A stretch of 64,000 nt of DNA from Rhodobacteraceae bacterium IMCC1335. GTDB taxonomy: Bacteria; Pseudomonadota; Alphaproteobacteria; Rhodobacterales; Rhodobacteraceae. The position numbers and the translations under genes are program-made. Positions 9,851 through 18,433 of the stretch are shown here, one piece after another. How positions within the stretch are numbered: the stretch's first letter is position 1; the number at the start of each line of letters is the position of its first letter. The stretch covers positions 3,459,001 to 3,523,000 of the forward strand of contig CP046864.1 of the NCBI GenBank assembly GCA_039640495.1. The letters run 5' to 3'. Below the pieces are notes generated by a model. It searched no databases, was not told the DNA's origin, and saw only the letters and a program-made list of their open reading frames with translations.

Positions 9851-11357
9851 CAGACGTTTTGATGGAAATTCGCGGGTTGAGCAAAAGCTACCCGGGCGTG
9901 GTTGCGAATGACGATGTGTCATTTGATATCGGCCAACATGAAATACATGCGCTTTTAGGGGAAAATGGCGCGGGAAAATCAACGCTTGTAAAAATGATTT
10001 ATGGGTTGGTTCGCCCAGATCAAGGTGCCATGACGCTGAACGGACAAGCATTTGCTCCTAGCGAGCCAAAGGTTGCGCGAAGCCAAGGCGTTGGAATGGT
10101 TTTTCAGCATTTTTCTCTGTTTGACGCGTTGAATGTGGGGGAAAACATTGCCTTAGGCATGGAAACCATATTGCCTCAACGCGATTTGGCGCAGCGCATT
10201 CGAGAGGTTTCTCAGGCCTATGGGCTGCCGCTTGATCCAAACCGCATCGTTGGAAGCTTATCCGCAGGAGAGCGCCAGCGCGTTGAGATCATCCGTTGCC
10301 TGTTGCAAAATCCGAAATTGCTTATCATGGATGAGCCCACATCGGTGCTGACACCGCAAGAAGTGCAAACCCTGTTTGCGACGCTGCGCAAGCTTAAATC
10401 AGAGGGCACCTCAATCCTTTACATCAGCCATAAGCTGGAAGAGATCCGCAGCCTTTGTGACACGGCAACCATCCTGCGGCGCGGCAAGAAAGTGGCGAGC
10501 TGCACGCCCTCGGACACCTCGGCTGCGGCTTTGGCCGAAATGATGGTTGGCGCCAGCTTTAAAGCCCCTCAGAAAAAACAACACGAGCTGGGGAAAACCC
10601 GGCTTTCGGTGAAAGCACTTACGCTTGCGGGCAATGGCAGCGGCAAATCACCGATCAGCGGCCTCAGCTTTGAAATAGCAGCTGGGGAAATTCTTGGGAT
10701 CGGTGGCATCGCCGGAAATGGCCAAGAGGAATTATTGGCTGCCCTCTCAGGAGAGGCGCTATCTGCGCCGCAAATGTGCCAGCTTAACGGAGAAAATATT
10801 GGCCATTTGGGCCCGAATGCGCGGCGAACTCTTGGTCTGCTATGCGCCCCCGAAGAACGTTTGGGCCACGCAGCCGCGCCAAATATGAGCCTGATTGAAA
10901 ACGCATTGCTTACCGGCGCGCTGCGCAAAAAGCTGGTTAAAAACGGGTTTTTAAACTGGAGCGGCGCAGAAAAATTTGCCAAAACCATCATCGATGAATT
11001 TGATGTCAGAACCCCCGGCACCGCGAATACAGCGGCCTCTTTATCGGGGGGAATTTGCAAAAATTTGTTATTGGACGAGAGGTATTACAAGATCCTGATG
11101 TATTGGTGGTGAACCAGCCGACATGGGGCGTTGATGCCGCCGCCGCGGCCGCCATTCGTCAATCGCTTTTGGATCTGGCAGCCAAAGGCGCTGCGATTTT
11201 GATTATTTCGCAAGATTTGGATGAACTGATCGAGATTTCGGATCGCTTTTGCGCGCTTTATGAAGGCCGCCTATCGCAGATCAAAAAAACAGCTGGGTTA
11301 ACGATTGAGGATATTGGCTTAATGATGGGCAGCGCAACCGCAGAGGCAACGCCATGA
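9847..11357 (+). pseudogene. BMP-type nucleoside/purine ABC importer ATPase, frameshifted
   Basis: Double-nucleotide-binding-domain ATPase of the YufO/NupO-like class that drives BMP-family importers. The start is GTG at 9847 (MTDVLMEIRGLSKSYPG). First domain: Walker A GENGAGKST, signature LSAGERQR, Walker B LLIMDEPTS, all intact. Second domain: the Walker A position is degenerate (GIAGNGQEELL), which is normal for this class. At 11045-11051 the second signature reads LSGG and then goes out of frame into a stop at 11112. In the next frame it resumes as LQKFVIGREVLQDPDVLVVNQPTWG and runs to 11357. Restoring one G to the six-G run (11046-11051) repairs the gene. Either a recent loss or a homopolymer sequencing error; all neighbouring genes are intact. 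Confidence 0.9.
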
Positions 11358-12433
11358 TCCGTCTCGAAAAACGGCTTAATCCCTCGGCGCTGCTCACAAC
11401 CATCACGCCCGCGATTGCAGTGCTTTTGACGATGGTGATGGGGGGGGCAATGTTTGCCTTTTTGGGCAAGCCCCCGCTCGAGGCGATTCGGATTATTTTC
11501 TGGGATCCTTTATTCGACCCAACATTTGCTTCTTATTCTCGCCCGCAGCTTTTGGTAAAAGCCGGCCCACTTATTTTAATCGCGATCGGACTATCGTTCG
11601 GCTTTCGCGCCGGCATATGGAATATTGGCGCGGAAGGGCAATATATTATCGGAGCGATTTGCGGAGCCGCTGTGGCTTTGGCGCTTTATCCACTGGAAAG
11701 CCGCCTGATTTTTCCGCTGATGGTTCTTGCCGGTGCTTTGGGCGGCTGGATCTGGGCGATGATCCCCGCCTTGTTGCGCACCCGTTTCAAAACCAATGAA
11801 ATATTGGTTTCGCTCATGCTGGTATATGTCGCGGAATCCTTTCTGGCATCTGTGTCGCAAGGCCTGTTGAAAAATCCAGAAGGTATGGGGTTTCCCGGCT
11901 CGCGAAACCTTCGCCAATATGACAGCGCGCATAATGCAGAATTGATTAGTGGCTCGGGGATGCATTGGGGCGTCGTGGTGGCGTTTATAAGCGTTATCTT
12001 CGCCTATATCCTTCTCACCCAACATCTGCGCGGGTTTCAAATTCGGTTAACCGGCGAGGCGCCAAAAGCTGCGGAATTCGCGGGGATTAAACCCTCAAGA
12101 TTGGTGATTTTTTGCCTTGGTTTTTCTGGTATTTTGGCGGGTATAGCAGGGCTATTTGAAGTCAGTGGCCCAGCGGGACAGATCACCACCGATTTTAATT
12201 CTGGCTATGGGTTTACCGCTATTATTGTCGCCTTTTTGGGGCGGCTTAATCCTTGGGGAATTCTGGCAGCAGGGCTGTTGATGGCTCTGACCTATATCGG
12301 CGGCGAGTTGGCGCAGTTGATGCTGGGGGTTCCAGGGGCCTCGATCCAATTGTTTCAAGGCATGTTGTTATTCTTTTTGCTCGCGACTGATTTGTTTATC
12401 AATTACCGCATTCGTTTTGGAAAGGGAAAGTAA
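11354..12433 (+). CDS. BMP-type ABC importer permease 1
   Basis: Inner-membrane permease of the BPD_transp_2 family (YufP/NupP-like), partner of the frameshifted ATPase. It has about eight to ten hydrophobic segments. The family motif is visible as FGFRAGIWNIGAEGQYIIGAI, followed by LLRTRFKTNEILVSLMLVYVAE. 359 aa. The start codon overlaps the stop of the ATPase (ATGA) and its own stop overlaps the next start (TAATG). Operon context with xanthine dehydrogenase suggests purine bases or nucleosides as cargo; this is inference from neighbours, not from a binding-site motif. Confidence 0.92.
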   Translation: MIRLEKRLNPSALLTTITPAIAVLLTMVMGGAMFAFLGKPPLEAIRIIFWDPLFDPTFASYSRPQLLVKAGPLILIAIGLSFGFRAGIWNIGAEGQYIIGAICGAAVALALYPLESRLIFPLMVLAGALGGWIWAMIPALLRTRFKTNEILVSLMLVYVAESFLASVSQGLLKNPEGMGFPGSRNLRQYDSAHNAELISGSGMHWGVVVAFISVIFAYILLTQHLRGFQIRLTGEAPKAAEFAGIKPSRLVIFCLGFSGILAGIAGLFEVSGPAGQITTDFNSGYGFTAIIVAFLGRLNPWGILAAGLLMALTYIGGELAQLMLGVPGASIQLFQGMLLFFLLATDLFINYRIRFGKGK

Positions 12434-13356
12434 TGGACCTTTCATCCATCAACCCGATTTTGCTTTTGGCCTCCCTCATGGTATCGGCAACGCCTATTTT
12501 ATTGGCCGCCATTGGCGAAGTTGTTGTGGAACGCTCCGGCGTGCTCAATTTGGGCGTTGAAGGCCTTATGATCACGGGCGCCGTGATTGGCTTTGCGGTT
12601 GCGGTCAATACGTCAAGCCCGGGAATAGGGTTTATATGCGCCGCCCTCGCGGCCGCCCTCTTATCGCTGAGTTTTGCGGTGTTAACCCAAATTTTTCTGT
12701 CCAATCAGGTGGCAACGGGCTTGGGCTTAACCCTGGTTGGGCTTGGGTTATCGGCGCTGATTGGCAAGCCATATGAAGGCATGAAATCCCCCAGCCTTGA
12801 TAAACTGGATCTTCCCTTGCTCTCTGATCTACCGGTTTTGGGGCCATTGTTATTTTCACATGACGCGATGGTATATATTTCAGTGATCATCGTGATAGCG
12901 GTGGCCTACACATTAAAACGCACGCGGGTTGGCCTGATTTTGCGGGCGGTGGGGGAAAACCACCACGCCGCCCATGCGCTTGGCTATAAGGTGATCCGGA
13001 TTCGGATTTTGGCCATCATGTTTGGGGGAGCCTGTAGCGGATTGGGCGGCGCTTATCTAAGCTTGGTGCGGGTGCCTCAATGGACCGAGGGCATGACAGC
13101 CGGCGCCGGGTGGATCGCCTTGGCCATTGTGGTCTTTGGCAGTTGGCGCCCCTGGCGGGTGTTGATTGGTGCCTATTTATTTGGCGGCGTAACCGTTTTA
13201 CAGCTTAACTTGCAAGCTGCCGGGGCCGCGATTCCGGTCGAGTACTTGTCCATGTCACCATATCTGATAACTATTGCGGTGTTGGTTTTCATTTCGGCCA
13301 AAGGCAACCAAGGGGCACCTGGATCTTTGGGCCGGGCGTTCCATGCCTCATCTTGA
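12433..13356 (+). CDS. BMP-type ABC importer permease 2
   Basis: Second inner-membrane permease (YufQ/NupQ-like) of the same importer. It carries the family motif VVERSGVLNLGVEGLMITGAVIG near residues 28-50 and a set of hydrophobic helices through 307 aa. It starts at 12433, one base inside the previous stop. The GENHHAAHALGYKV segment near residue 175 is the usual cytoplasmic coupling loop of this family. A 29-bp gap with AAAAGGAG separates it from the binding-protein gene, so the latter probably gets extra translation. Confidence 0.92.
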   Translation: MDLSSINPILLLASLMVSATPILLAAIGEVVVERSGVLNLGVEGLMITGAVIGFAVAVNTSSPGIGFICAALAAALLSLSFAVLTQIFLSNQVATGLGLTLVGLGLSALIGKPYEGMKSPSLDKLDLPLLSDLPVLGPLLFSHDAMVYISVIIVIAVAYTLKRTRVGLILRAVGENHHAAHALGYKVIRIRILAIMFGGACSGLGGAYLSLVRVPQWTEGMTAGAGWIALAIVVFGSWRPWRVLIGAYLFGGVTVLQLNLQAAGAAIPVEYLSMSPYLITIAVLVFISAKGNQGAPGSLGRAFHASS

Positions 13357-13385
13357 GGCACTCATAATCTGAAAAGGAGTAGTTT

Positions 13386-14450
13386 ATGACGATAAAATCT
13401 ATCTTAGCAGGGGCCGCGGTGGCTCTTGGCCTATCCACAGCCGCCTTCGCGGCCGATGTAAAAGTTGGCTTCGTCTATGTTGGGCCAACCGGCGATCATG
13501 GTTGGACCTATCGCCATGATATTGGCCGTCAACAGGTTGAAGAGGCCTTTGGCGATCGCGTCGAAACCACATTTGTGGAATCAGTAGGCGAAGGCGCCGA
13601 TGCAGAGCGCGTGTTTACGCAAATGGCGCTGCAAGGCCACGATATTATTTTCGGCACATCCTTTGGCTATATGGACCCAATGGAAAACGTTGCAAAGAAA
13701 TTTCCAGATGTGAAATTCGAGCACGCAACAGGTTATAAGCAAGGGCCCAACTTTGCCAATTACGGCCTCCGCTTGTACCAAGCCCGGCACGTGCAGGGCG
13801 TGATCGCGGGCATGATGACCAAAACAAATAAAATTTGTTACGTGGCAGCTTATCCGATTCCAGAAGTTATTCGTGAAATTAACACCTATTATCTGGGCGC
13901 AAAATCAACAAACCCAGACGTAACAATCGATATCGTATGGGTATATACTTGGTATAATCCACAAAAAGAACAGGATGCTGCCGTGGCGCTGATGCAGCAA
14001 GGCTGTGACGTGATCGCCCAGCACACCGATTCACCTGCACCATTACAAGCCGCTGAGAAAGAAGGCCGGTTTGGGTTTGGACAAGCCTCGGATCAAATCA
14101 AATTTGCCCCTAAGGCGCAATTGACTGCAACGATCGATAACTGGGGTCCATATTACATCAAAAAAGTCGGTCAGGTTCTTGATGGCACCTGGACCACAGG
14201 CGATTACTTTGGCCATATGGATGATGGGTCCGTGGAAATGGCACCTTTCACAAACATGCCAGCTGAAGTTGCCGCCAAAGCCCAAGAGGTCAAGGATGCG
14301 ATCCGTGATGGCAAATATTTTGCATTCACCGGCCCGCTAAATGACAATGAAGGCAACCAAGTCTTGGCTGACGGAGAAGTCGCGGACCGTAAACATCTTG
14401 ATACGATGATGTATTACGTTGAAGGAATCGACGCGAAAGTTCCAAATTAA
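13386..14450 (+). CDS. BMP family ABC transporter substrate-binding protein
   Basis: Periplasmic binding protein of the Bmp/Med family (basic membrane protein-like, purine/nucleoside ligands in characterised members). It has a clear Sec signal peptide: MTIK, a hydrophobic stretch, then cleavage after AFA at about residue 22. The mature protein begins ADVKVGFVYVGPTGDHGWTY, the usual family opening. 354 aa. Strong ribosome-binding site AAAAGGAG eight bases before the ATG. Last gene of the operon before a good terminator. No lipobox is present, so it is expected to be free in the periplasm. Confidence 0.94.
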   Translation: MTIKSILAGAAVALGLSTAAFAADVKVGFVYVGPTGDHGWTYRHDIGRQQVEEAFGDRVETTFVESVGEGADAERVFTQMALQGHDIIFGTSFGYMDPMENVAKKFPDVKFEHATGYKQGPNFANYGLRLYQARHVQGVIAGMMTKTNKICYVAAYPIPEVIREINTYYLGAKSTNPDVTIDIVWVYTWYNPQKEQDAAVALMQQGCDVIAQHTDSPAPLQAAEKEGRFGFGQASDQIKFAPKAQLTATIDNWGPYYIKKVGQVLDGTWTTGDYFGHMDDGSVEMAPFTNMPAEVAAKAQEVKDAIRDGKYFAFTGPLNDNEGNQVLADGEVADRKHLDTMMYYVEGIDAKVPN

Positions 14451-14503
14451 GAAAAACGACTGCATAATCGCAAAAGGCGCTTAGCGCTTTGTGACAAGGT
14501 GAT

Positions 14504-14535
14504 GGGGCCTGCAAATATGCAGGCCCCATTATTTT
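14504..14535 (+). terminator. Rho-independent terminator of the xdh-importer operon
   Basis: A perfect 10-bp stem (GGGGCCTGCA / TGCAGGCCCC) with an AATA loop, followed by ATTATTTT. It lies 53 bp after the binding-protein stop. The Rieske gene cluster downstream is therefore probably transcribed from its own promoter. Confidence 0.93.
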
Positions 14536-14831
14536 AAGGCCCTTTTAAAAACCAATCTTAACCGGCTTTTTCATGGCTGAAAGCTAGTGTTTCAAATGAA
14601 ATCATACGCTTCAAAACCGCTGCCCTAAAACGACCACTATTCTTTGCCCTGAAGGTCTGGACCATGCACGCTATCGGAAGCTGGATGAAAGCCAGCCCAT
14701 TTGGCAAAAACGCGTCCATGCGCGCGGCCGCATGATCAAAACACGCTTTGAACCCGAACCGACTATTGGTTATAAGACAGCGGTACGCAATCTCTTCGGA
14801 TATGCGGCTCTTAAAACAACGCGGAGACCCG
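14536..14831 (+). other. Spacer before the Rieske cluster, with an open non-initiated frame
   Basis: About 296 bp without a recognised gene. One plus-strand frame is open from 14600 to 14947 and reads protein-like (for example KLDESQPIWQKRV and RFEPEPTIGYKTAVRNLFG), but it lacks a convincing start and runs out of frame into the Rieske gene. It may be a gene remnant or chance. The Rieske gene's promoter should lie here; no clear -35/-10 pair stands out. Confidence 0.35.
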
Positions 14832-15476
14832 ATGGAACCAATTTTAGAGCTTACAGAACCACATGCCATCGCTCTTTGCGACAATATCAAGCCGGGCGGC
14901 GTTCATCCAATACAGCTGCAAGATGTCGAACTGGTTTTATGGCGTGATTATGCCGGTCAGGCGCATGTTTGGCATGACCGCTGCCCCCATCGCGGCATGC
15001 GTTTGAGCTTTGGTTTCGTAAAAGAAAACCGCCTGACATGTCTGTATCATGGTTGGGAATATGGCTCTGATGGAGGCTGTCGAAAAATACCAGCGCATCC
15101 AGAGGTCACCCCGCCAAAGACATTATGCGCCGATATTCTAAACGTAAGCGAATCTTATGGGATGGTGTTTGTTAGTGCTGGCGAAAATACGGTCGAAACA
15201 AATACCGAATGGGCTTCGGTACGCAGCATATTTTTAGAATGCGATAGGGCTCAGGCGCTTGCAGGAATTGCCGAGTTTGTAGAGATAACAGAGGCGCAAG
15301 AAAACCAAGTTTATTTGAATAAAAGCAACACGGTAGCCGTTGCGGTGCAACCCTACAGCCGCACAAGCTGCGCCATTCATCTGAGCACAAGATCGACAGA
15401 TCCAACGGCAAGGCTTGCTTTAGCCAAACGGATGGTTGCCTTGCGCCGAAAGATCAATCAAGGACTACGAACATGA
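14832..15476 (+). CDS. Rieske [2Fe-2S] protein without oxygenase active site
   Basis: Electron-transfer partner, probably for the oxygenase encoded next. I chose the ATG at 14832 because GGAG lies six bases upstream and the fold starts there (MEPILELTEPH); a 28-codon longer frame is unlikely. The Rieske ligands are complete: Cys51-Pro-His53 and Cys70-Leu-Tyr-His73 with 16 residues between. The second half (about 120-214) resembles part of a Rieske oxygenase alpha subunit but has no N-x2-D-x2-H-x4-H iron site. No FMN, NADH or ferredoxin domain is present, so a separate reductase is needed. Stop and next start overlap by 4 bp. It behaves like the detached Rieske half of the next protein; the exact family is not certain. 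Confidence 0.85.
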   Translation: MEPILELTEPHAIALCDNIKPGGVHPIQLQDVELVLWRDYAGQAHVWHDRCPHRGMRLSFGFVKENRLTCLYHGWEYGSDGGCRKIPAHPEVTPPKTLCADILNVSESYGMVFVSAGENTVETNTEWASVRSIFLECDRAQALAGIAEFVEITEAQENQVYLNKSNTVAVAVQPYSRTSCAIHLSTRSTDPTARLALAKRMVALRRKINQGLRT

Positions 15477-16357
15477 CAGTAACTTCAGATATAGTTGCCT
15501 TAAATCAATGGCTGCCAGTTGCATATCCGGGGCAAGTGACTCCCGCAAAACCCCATGAAACATTGCTTTTGGGGCAGCCCATTCGCTTGACAGCGGCAAG
15601 CGATGGAACCGTGACGGCGGTTGCCCTGGACGCAAGCGGCGCACCTGGGCGAGAACTGCCAATTATCGAGCAATTCGCGGTTATCTTCACAACCCTTGGA
15701 GACAGTCCAAGGCCAATGCCGATCATCGAGGCCTTCGATGAACCCGATCGCAGGATTGTCAATTGCGGGTCAGTGGGTGTGCATGCAAGCCCGTTTCGAA
15801 TTGTAGAAAATTTTTTAGATATGGCCCATTTCTGCTTTGTGCATACCGATATCTTAGGTGCAAAAAACGAAACAGAAGTGCTCAGTTATAAGACCGAACA
15901 CCGCCAAGATGTTGATGAAATCTGGGCAACAGGGTGCCAATTCTTTCAACCCGCCGCCTCGCCCGCCGCGGCAAAGGCTGGTGAAGGTCAAATGACCGAT
16001 TATACCTATCGCGTTTTATCGCCATTCGGGGTAATGCTGTATAAATCTGCCCTTGGCTATGCGGATCGCTTGGATGCGATTTGCCTCTTCATCCAACCCA
16101 AAACAGAGACAGAGTGCATCGGATATATGCCAATGGCCTTGCTTGATGATACGTCATCCAACACTGGTATGATCGATTTTCAACAAACCATTTTTTTACA
16201 AGACCGAATAATTCTTGAAAATCAACGCCCCAAATTACTGCCACTGACACCGCGCTCGGAAATGCCAACAAGAGCCGATCTCAGTTCGGTTGCTTTTCGC
16301 CGCTGGCTAAAAGACAGCGGTATGAAATTTGGCTTGTTGCATGAAGAGGCCGCATAA
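15473..16357 (+). CDS. Rieske-less non-haem iron oxygenase, NdmC-like
   Basis: Catalytic half of a Rieske-type oxygenase. The N-terminus keeps the usual opening (NQWLPVAYPG, then ETLLLGQPIRL), but where the CxH and CxxH Rieske ligands should follow there is only a short linker (about residues 48-64), so the [2Fe-2S] centre is deleted. The mononuclear iron site is intact: Asn113, Asp116, His119 and His124 in NFLDMAHFCFVH, with Asp244 in QDRIILENQR as the likely third ligand. 294 aa. The known parallel is NdmC of Pseudomonas putida CBB5, an N7-demethylase without its own Rieske centre that borrows one from NdmD and associates with the GST-like NdmE. Here a Rieske protein precedes it, a GST follows, and xanthine genes lie upstream. 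N-demethylation of a methylxanthine is inference. Confidence 0.8.
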   Translation: MTVTSDIVALNQWLPVAYPGQVTPAKPHETLLLGQPIRLTAASDGTVTAVALDASGAPGRELPIIEQFAVIFTTLGDSPRPMPIIEAFDEPDRRIVNCGSVGVHASPFRIVENFLDMAHFCFVHTDILGAKNETEVLSYKTEHRQDVDEIWATGCQFFQPAASPAAAKAGEGQMTDYTYRVLSPFGVMLYKSALGYADRLDAICLFIQPKTETECIGYMPMALLDDTSSNTGMIDFQQTIFLQDRIILENQRPKLLPLTPRSEMPTRADLSSVAFRRWLKDSGMKFGLLHEEAA

Positions 16358-16987
16358 ATGGCCCTGACGCTGCATAATTATACCTTATCCGGAAGCTGCT
16401 ATAAAGTGCGGCTGCTGCTTGAATTCCTGCAAATCGATTATCACACAATATCAGTAGATTTCTTTCCGGGAAAGGAACATAAAACGCCCAAATTCCTGGC
16501 ACTTAACCCACTTGGCCAAATACCAGTGCTTGAAGATGGCGAGCTGCAACTGCGCGATGCGCAAGCCATCTTATGTTATCTGGCCCGCAAATATGATACC
16601 TCGGCGCAATATTTACCGGATGATCCGGCCGCATTTGGACAAATCATGATGTGGCTTTCCTTTGCCGGAAATGAATTGATGGCCTCCTCAGCTGCGCGGT
16701 TGCATGATGTATTGGGCTATGCGTTGAATGTTGAGAGTGCTCGCGCGCAGGCGCAAAGCGCCTTTGCCATCCTTGATGATCATCTGGCAGAACGGGAAAT
16801 CCTTGGAAAAATATGGATCGTTGGAGAGGCGCCAACGATCGCAGATATCGCCTGTTTTCCCTATATTGCGCTCTCGGGTGATGGCGGTATCGGGCATGAG
16901 CCCTACCCGTATTTGCGCAACTGGATGCGGGCCTTTCGCAAACTGCCAAGGTTTCATGCCATGTCTGGCATTCCAGAGTTTGCATGA
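16358..16987 (+). CDS. Glutathione S-transferase-like protein, NdmE-like by context
   Basis: GST fold: thioredoxin-like N-terminal domain (MALTLHNYTLSGSCYKVRL, with LNPLGQIPVLEDG and the glutathione gamma-Glu motif region RDAQAILCYLARKY) and a helical C-terminal domain to 209 aa (GEAPTIADIACFPYI is the conserved capping-box region). It starts directly after the oxygenase stop with no gap. In the P. putida caffeine pathway a GST-like protein (NdmE) is a structural partner of the Rieske-less demethylase, and the gene order here matches that. A general GST role cannot be excluded from sequence alone. Confidence 0.85.
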   Translation: MALTLHNYTLSGSCYKVRLLLEFLQIDYHTISVDFFPGKEHKTPKFLALNPLGQIPVLEDGELQLRDAQAILCYLARKYDTSAQYLPDDPAAFGQIMMWLSFAGNELMASSAARLHDVLGYALNVESARAQAQSAFAILDDHLAEREILGKIWIVGEAPTIADIACFPYIALSGDGGIGHEPYPYLRNWMRAFRKLPRFHAMSGIPEFA

Positions 16988-17032
16988 TGCCTTTGGGGCA
17001 CAAATCATACGGGGCTTGCCCCCAGGTTTGGC

Positions 17033-17395
17033 GTGAGCGATCCACCAATCTCTGCTTTCAAAAAGCCGTTTTTAAGATCTGCGCAGGCGGCAGCCGGTTT
17101 GATCACAGCAGATCGAACTTATACGGTGCATAGGCCAGTTCAATCCGGTGGTTTTGGCCGCGGCGGCAATGATTTTATGCGTGTCAAAATGACCTTCCAT
17201 GGGCAGTTCTCGCATTCCTTTATAGCCTTCATTGAAGGTAAAGCTGCGCAGCTTTCAATCAGCGTGACCGTGACCCTGAACGCGGCGCAGGCAACGGTGG
17301 AGGCGCAGGGCTGCTCTGCATTGATCGGAGCACTTGAAATGGCTGCTTGCATTGCCCCGGATGATTGCCGGGTGGACAGCTGGGAACTCGACTAG
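17033..17395 (+). CDS. Small protein of unknown function in the Rieske cluster
   Basis: 120 aa from a GTG at 17033 (MSDPPISAFKKPFLRS), 45 bp after the GST gene on the same strand. I do not recognise the family. No signal peptide or membrane helix is seen. There is a Gly-rich stretch (SGGFGRGGNDFMRVKM), a run of alternating hydrophobic residues suggesting beta strands, and an acidic end (DDCRVDSWELD) with one of its four cysteines. Position suggests it belongs to the oxygenase unit, but nothing in the sequence shows its job. Confidence 0.6.
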   Translation: MSDPPISAFKKPFLRSAQAAAGLITADRTYTVHRPVQSGGFGRGGNDFMRVKMTFHGQFSHSFIAFIEGKAAQLSISVTVTLNAAQATVEAQGCSALIGALEMAACIAPDDCRVDSWELD

Positions 17396-17936
17396 AAACA
17401 GGGGGTTTTCTAAAGGCCCTCCTAAAAAATCCAACAGACTGAATAATATCAAAACAAACAGCTGTTAAGCCGAAATATAGAAGTCATACAAAACTTTTGA
17501 GATCCAAAAGCCAGCCAAAATGGGTCGTAACGGCCCGCATCAGCGCAGATATTATTCGCTTTTTTAATGCAATGAAGGGATAACTGGCGGCGAGTAAGGG
17601 GCCGGCATAAAGCTTATGCGCGCCTCTTGGCTTACACCCTTTTGGGGCGAGCGCCTCAACCAATAAGGCTCTTTCCTAATAGTTAATTCATCACTGGTTT
17701 AAATTGCGCCTTACAGGCTGTGTTTCCTGCCAACGCGCTTGAGAAATTCGCCCTGATCAAAACGCGGAAAATGTGTCAGAGATCGTTTTTTTGACCTGTT
17801 TTGCACCAAACCTGACACAAGCTAACCGAGGCTTAAAGCGCATAGCTGATTATTCTGATAGTTATTACAGAGCGTCGCAATCAGTCGCGGGTTAAAAATT
17901 TTATTTGAACAACCGATTATAGAGGAAGGGAGACCC
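17396..17936. other. 541-bp spacer with inverted repeats
   Basis: No gene seen. It holds a short hairpin at 17522-17536 (GGGTCG-TAA-CGGCCC), a weak AGCG/CGCT stem before a T run near 17550-17570, and a perfect 8-bp inverted repeat TGTGTCAG...CTGACACA (17772-17779 and 17812-17819). The promoter of the gene at 17937 should lie in its last 100 bp. Confidence 0.5.
17772..17819. repeat. 8-bp perfect inverted repeat, 32-bp spacer
   Basis: TGTGTCAG and CTGACACA face each other about 120 bp upstream of the gene at 17937. Could be a regulator site or a chance palindrome; the arms are too far apart for a tight operator and there is no terminator-like T tract after it. Confidence 0.4.
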
Positions 17937-18362
17937 ATGCCTTCAACCGATAAAATTAAAGACCGCTTAGAAAAGCTTGATTTAGAAAAGGCTGAACTTA
18001 AGGGTCAGCTTGATCGCGATCGCTTAATGGCCGCAACAAACACTGTGATTGAAACCATTACCTCTCCAGAGTTTGTAGAAAAAATGCGCCAAGCTCGGGG
18101 TGAAGCCGAAAAAGATGGAGGTTACGAAGCCGTTGCGAAGATACTGAGCCTGGAAGGGCTTCGCGCCGCAGGCGCAAAAATTCCAGAAGATTTCAGGCTG
18201 ACCAGCCGTATCTTCGAAGATAAAGTAAGGGGCGAGCGCTTTGAGATTTCTCCGATCAATGATCCTGATAGCCCGCTTCAGCCATATGACCCTTTAGGAT
18301 GGGGCGCCTGCGCTGGCGAGGGAGCCGCTACCATCTGTGGATGCGGTGGCTTTTCAACCTAA
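17937..18362 (+). CDS. Small protein with leader-like body and Cys/Gly-rich tail, possible RiPP precursor
   Basis: 141 aa from ATG 17937, with a strong purine-rich ribosome-binding site (GAGGAAGGGAG). Residues 5-60 are charged and helical (coiled-coil-like). Residues 62-105 (EAVAKILSLEGLRAAGAKIP and on to RFEIS) resemble the C-terminal part of nitrile-hydratase-like leader peptides. The last 21 residues change abruptly to a tail rich in Gly, Ala, Ser, Thr and Cys (Cys125, 134, 136; ACAGEGA, ICGCGGFST), the kind of core that cyclodehydratases or other RiPP enzymes modify. No modifying enzyme is seen nearby. I do not recognise the exact family; a metal-binding tail is the alternative. Confidence 0.7.
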   Translation: MPSTDKIKDRLEKLDLEKAELKGQLDRDRLMAATNTVIETITSPEFVEKMRQARGEAEKDGGYEAVAKILSLEGLRAAGAKIPEDFRLTSRIFEDKVRGERFEISPINDPDSPLQPYDPLGWGACAGEGAATICGCGGFST

Positions 18363-18433
18363 AAGGTCGGGTAGGTGTAGCCTGCCACCTTTTAAAAACC
18401 TTTGAAAACTTCTTTACAATTAAGGAGAATAAA

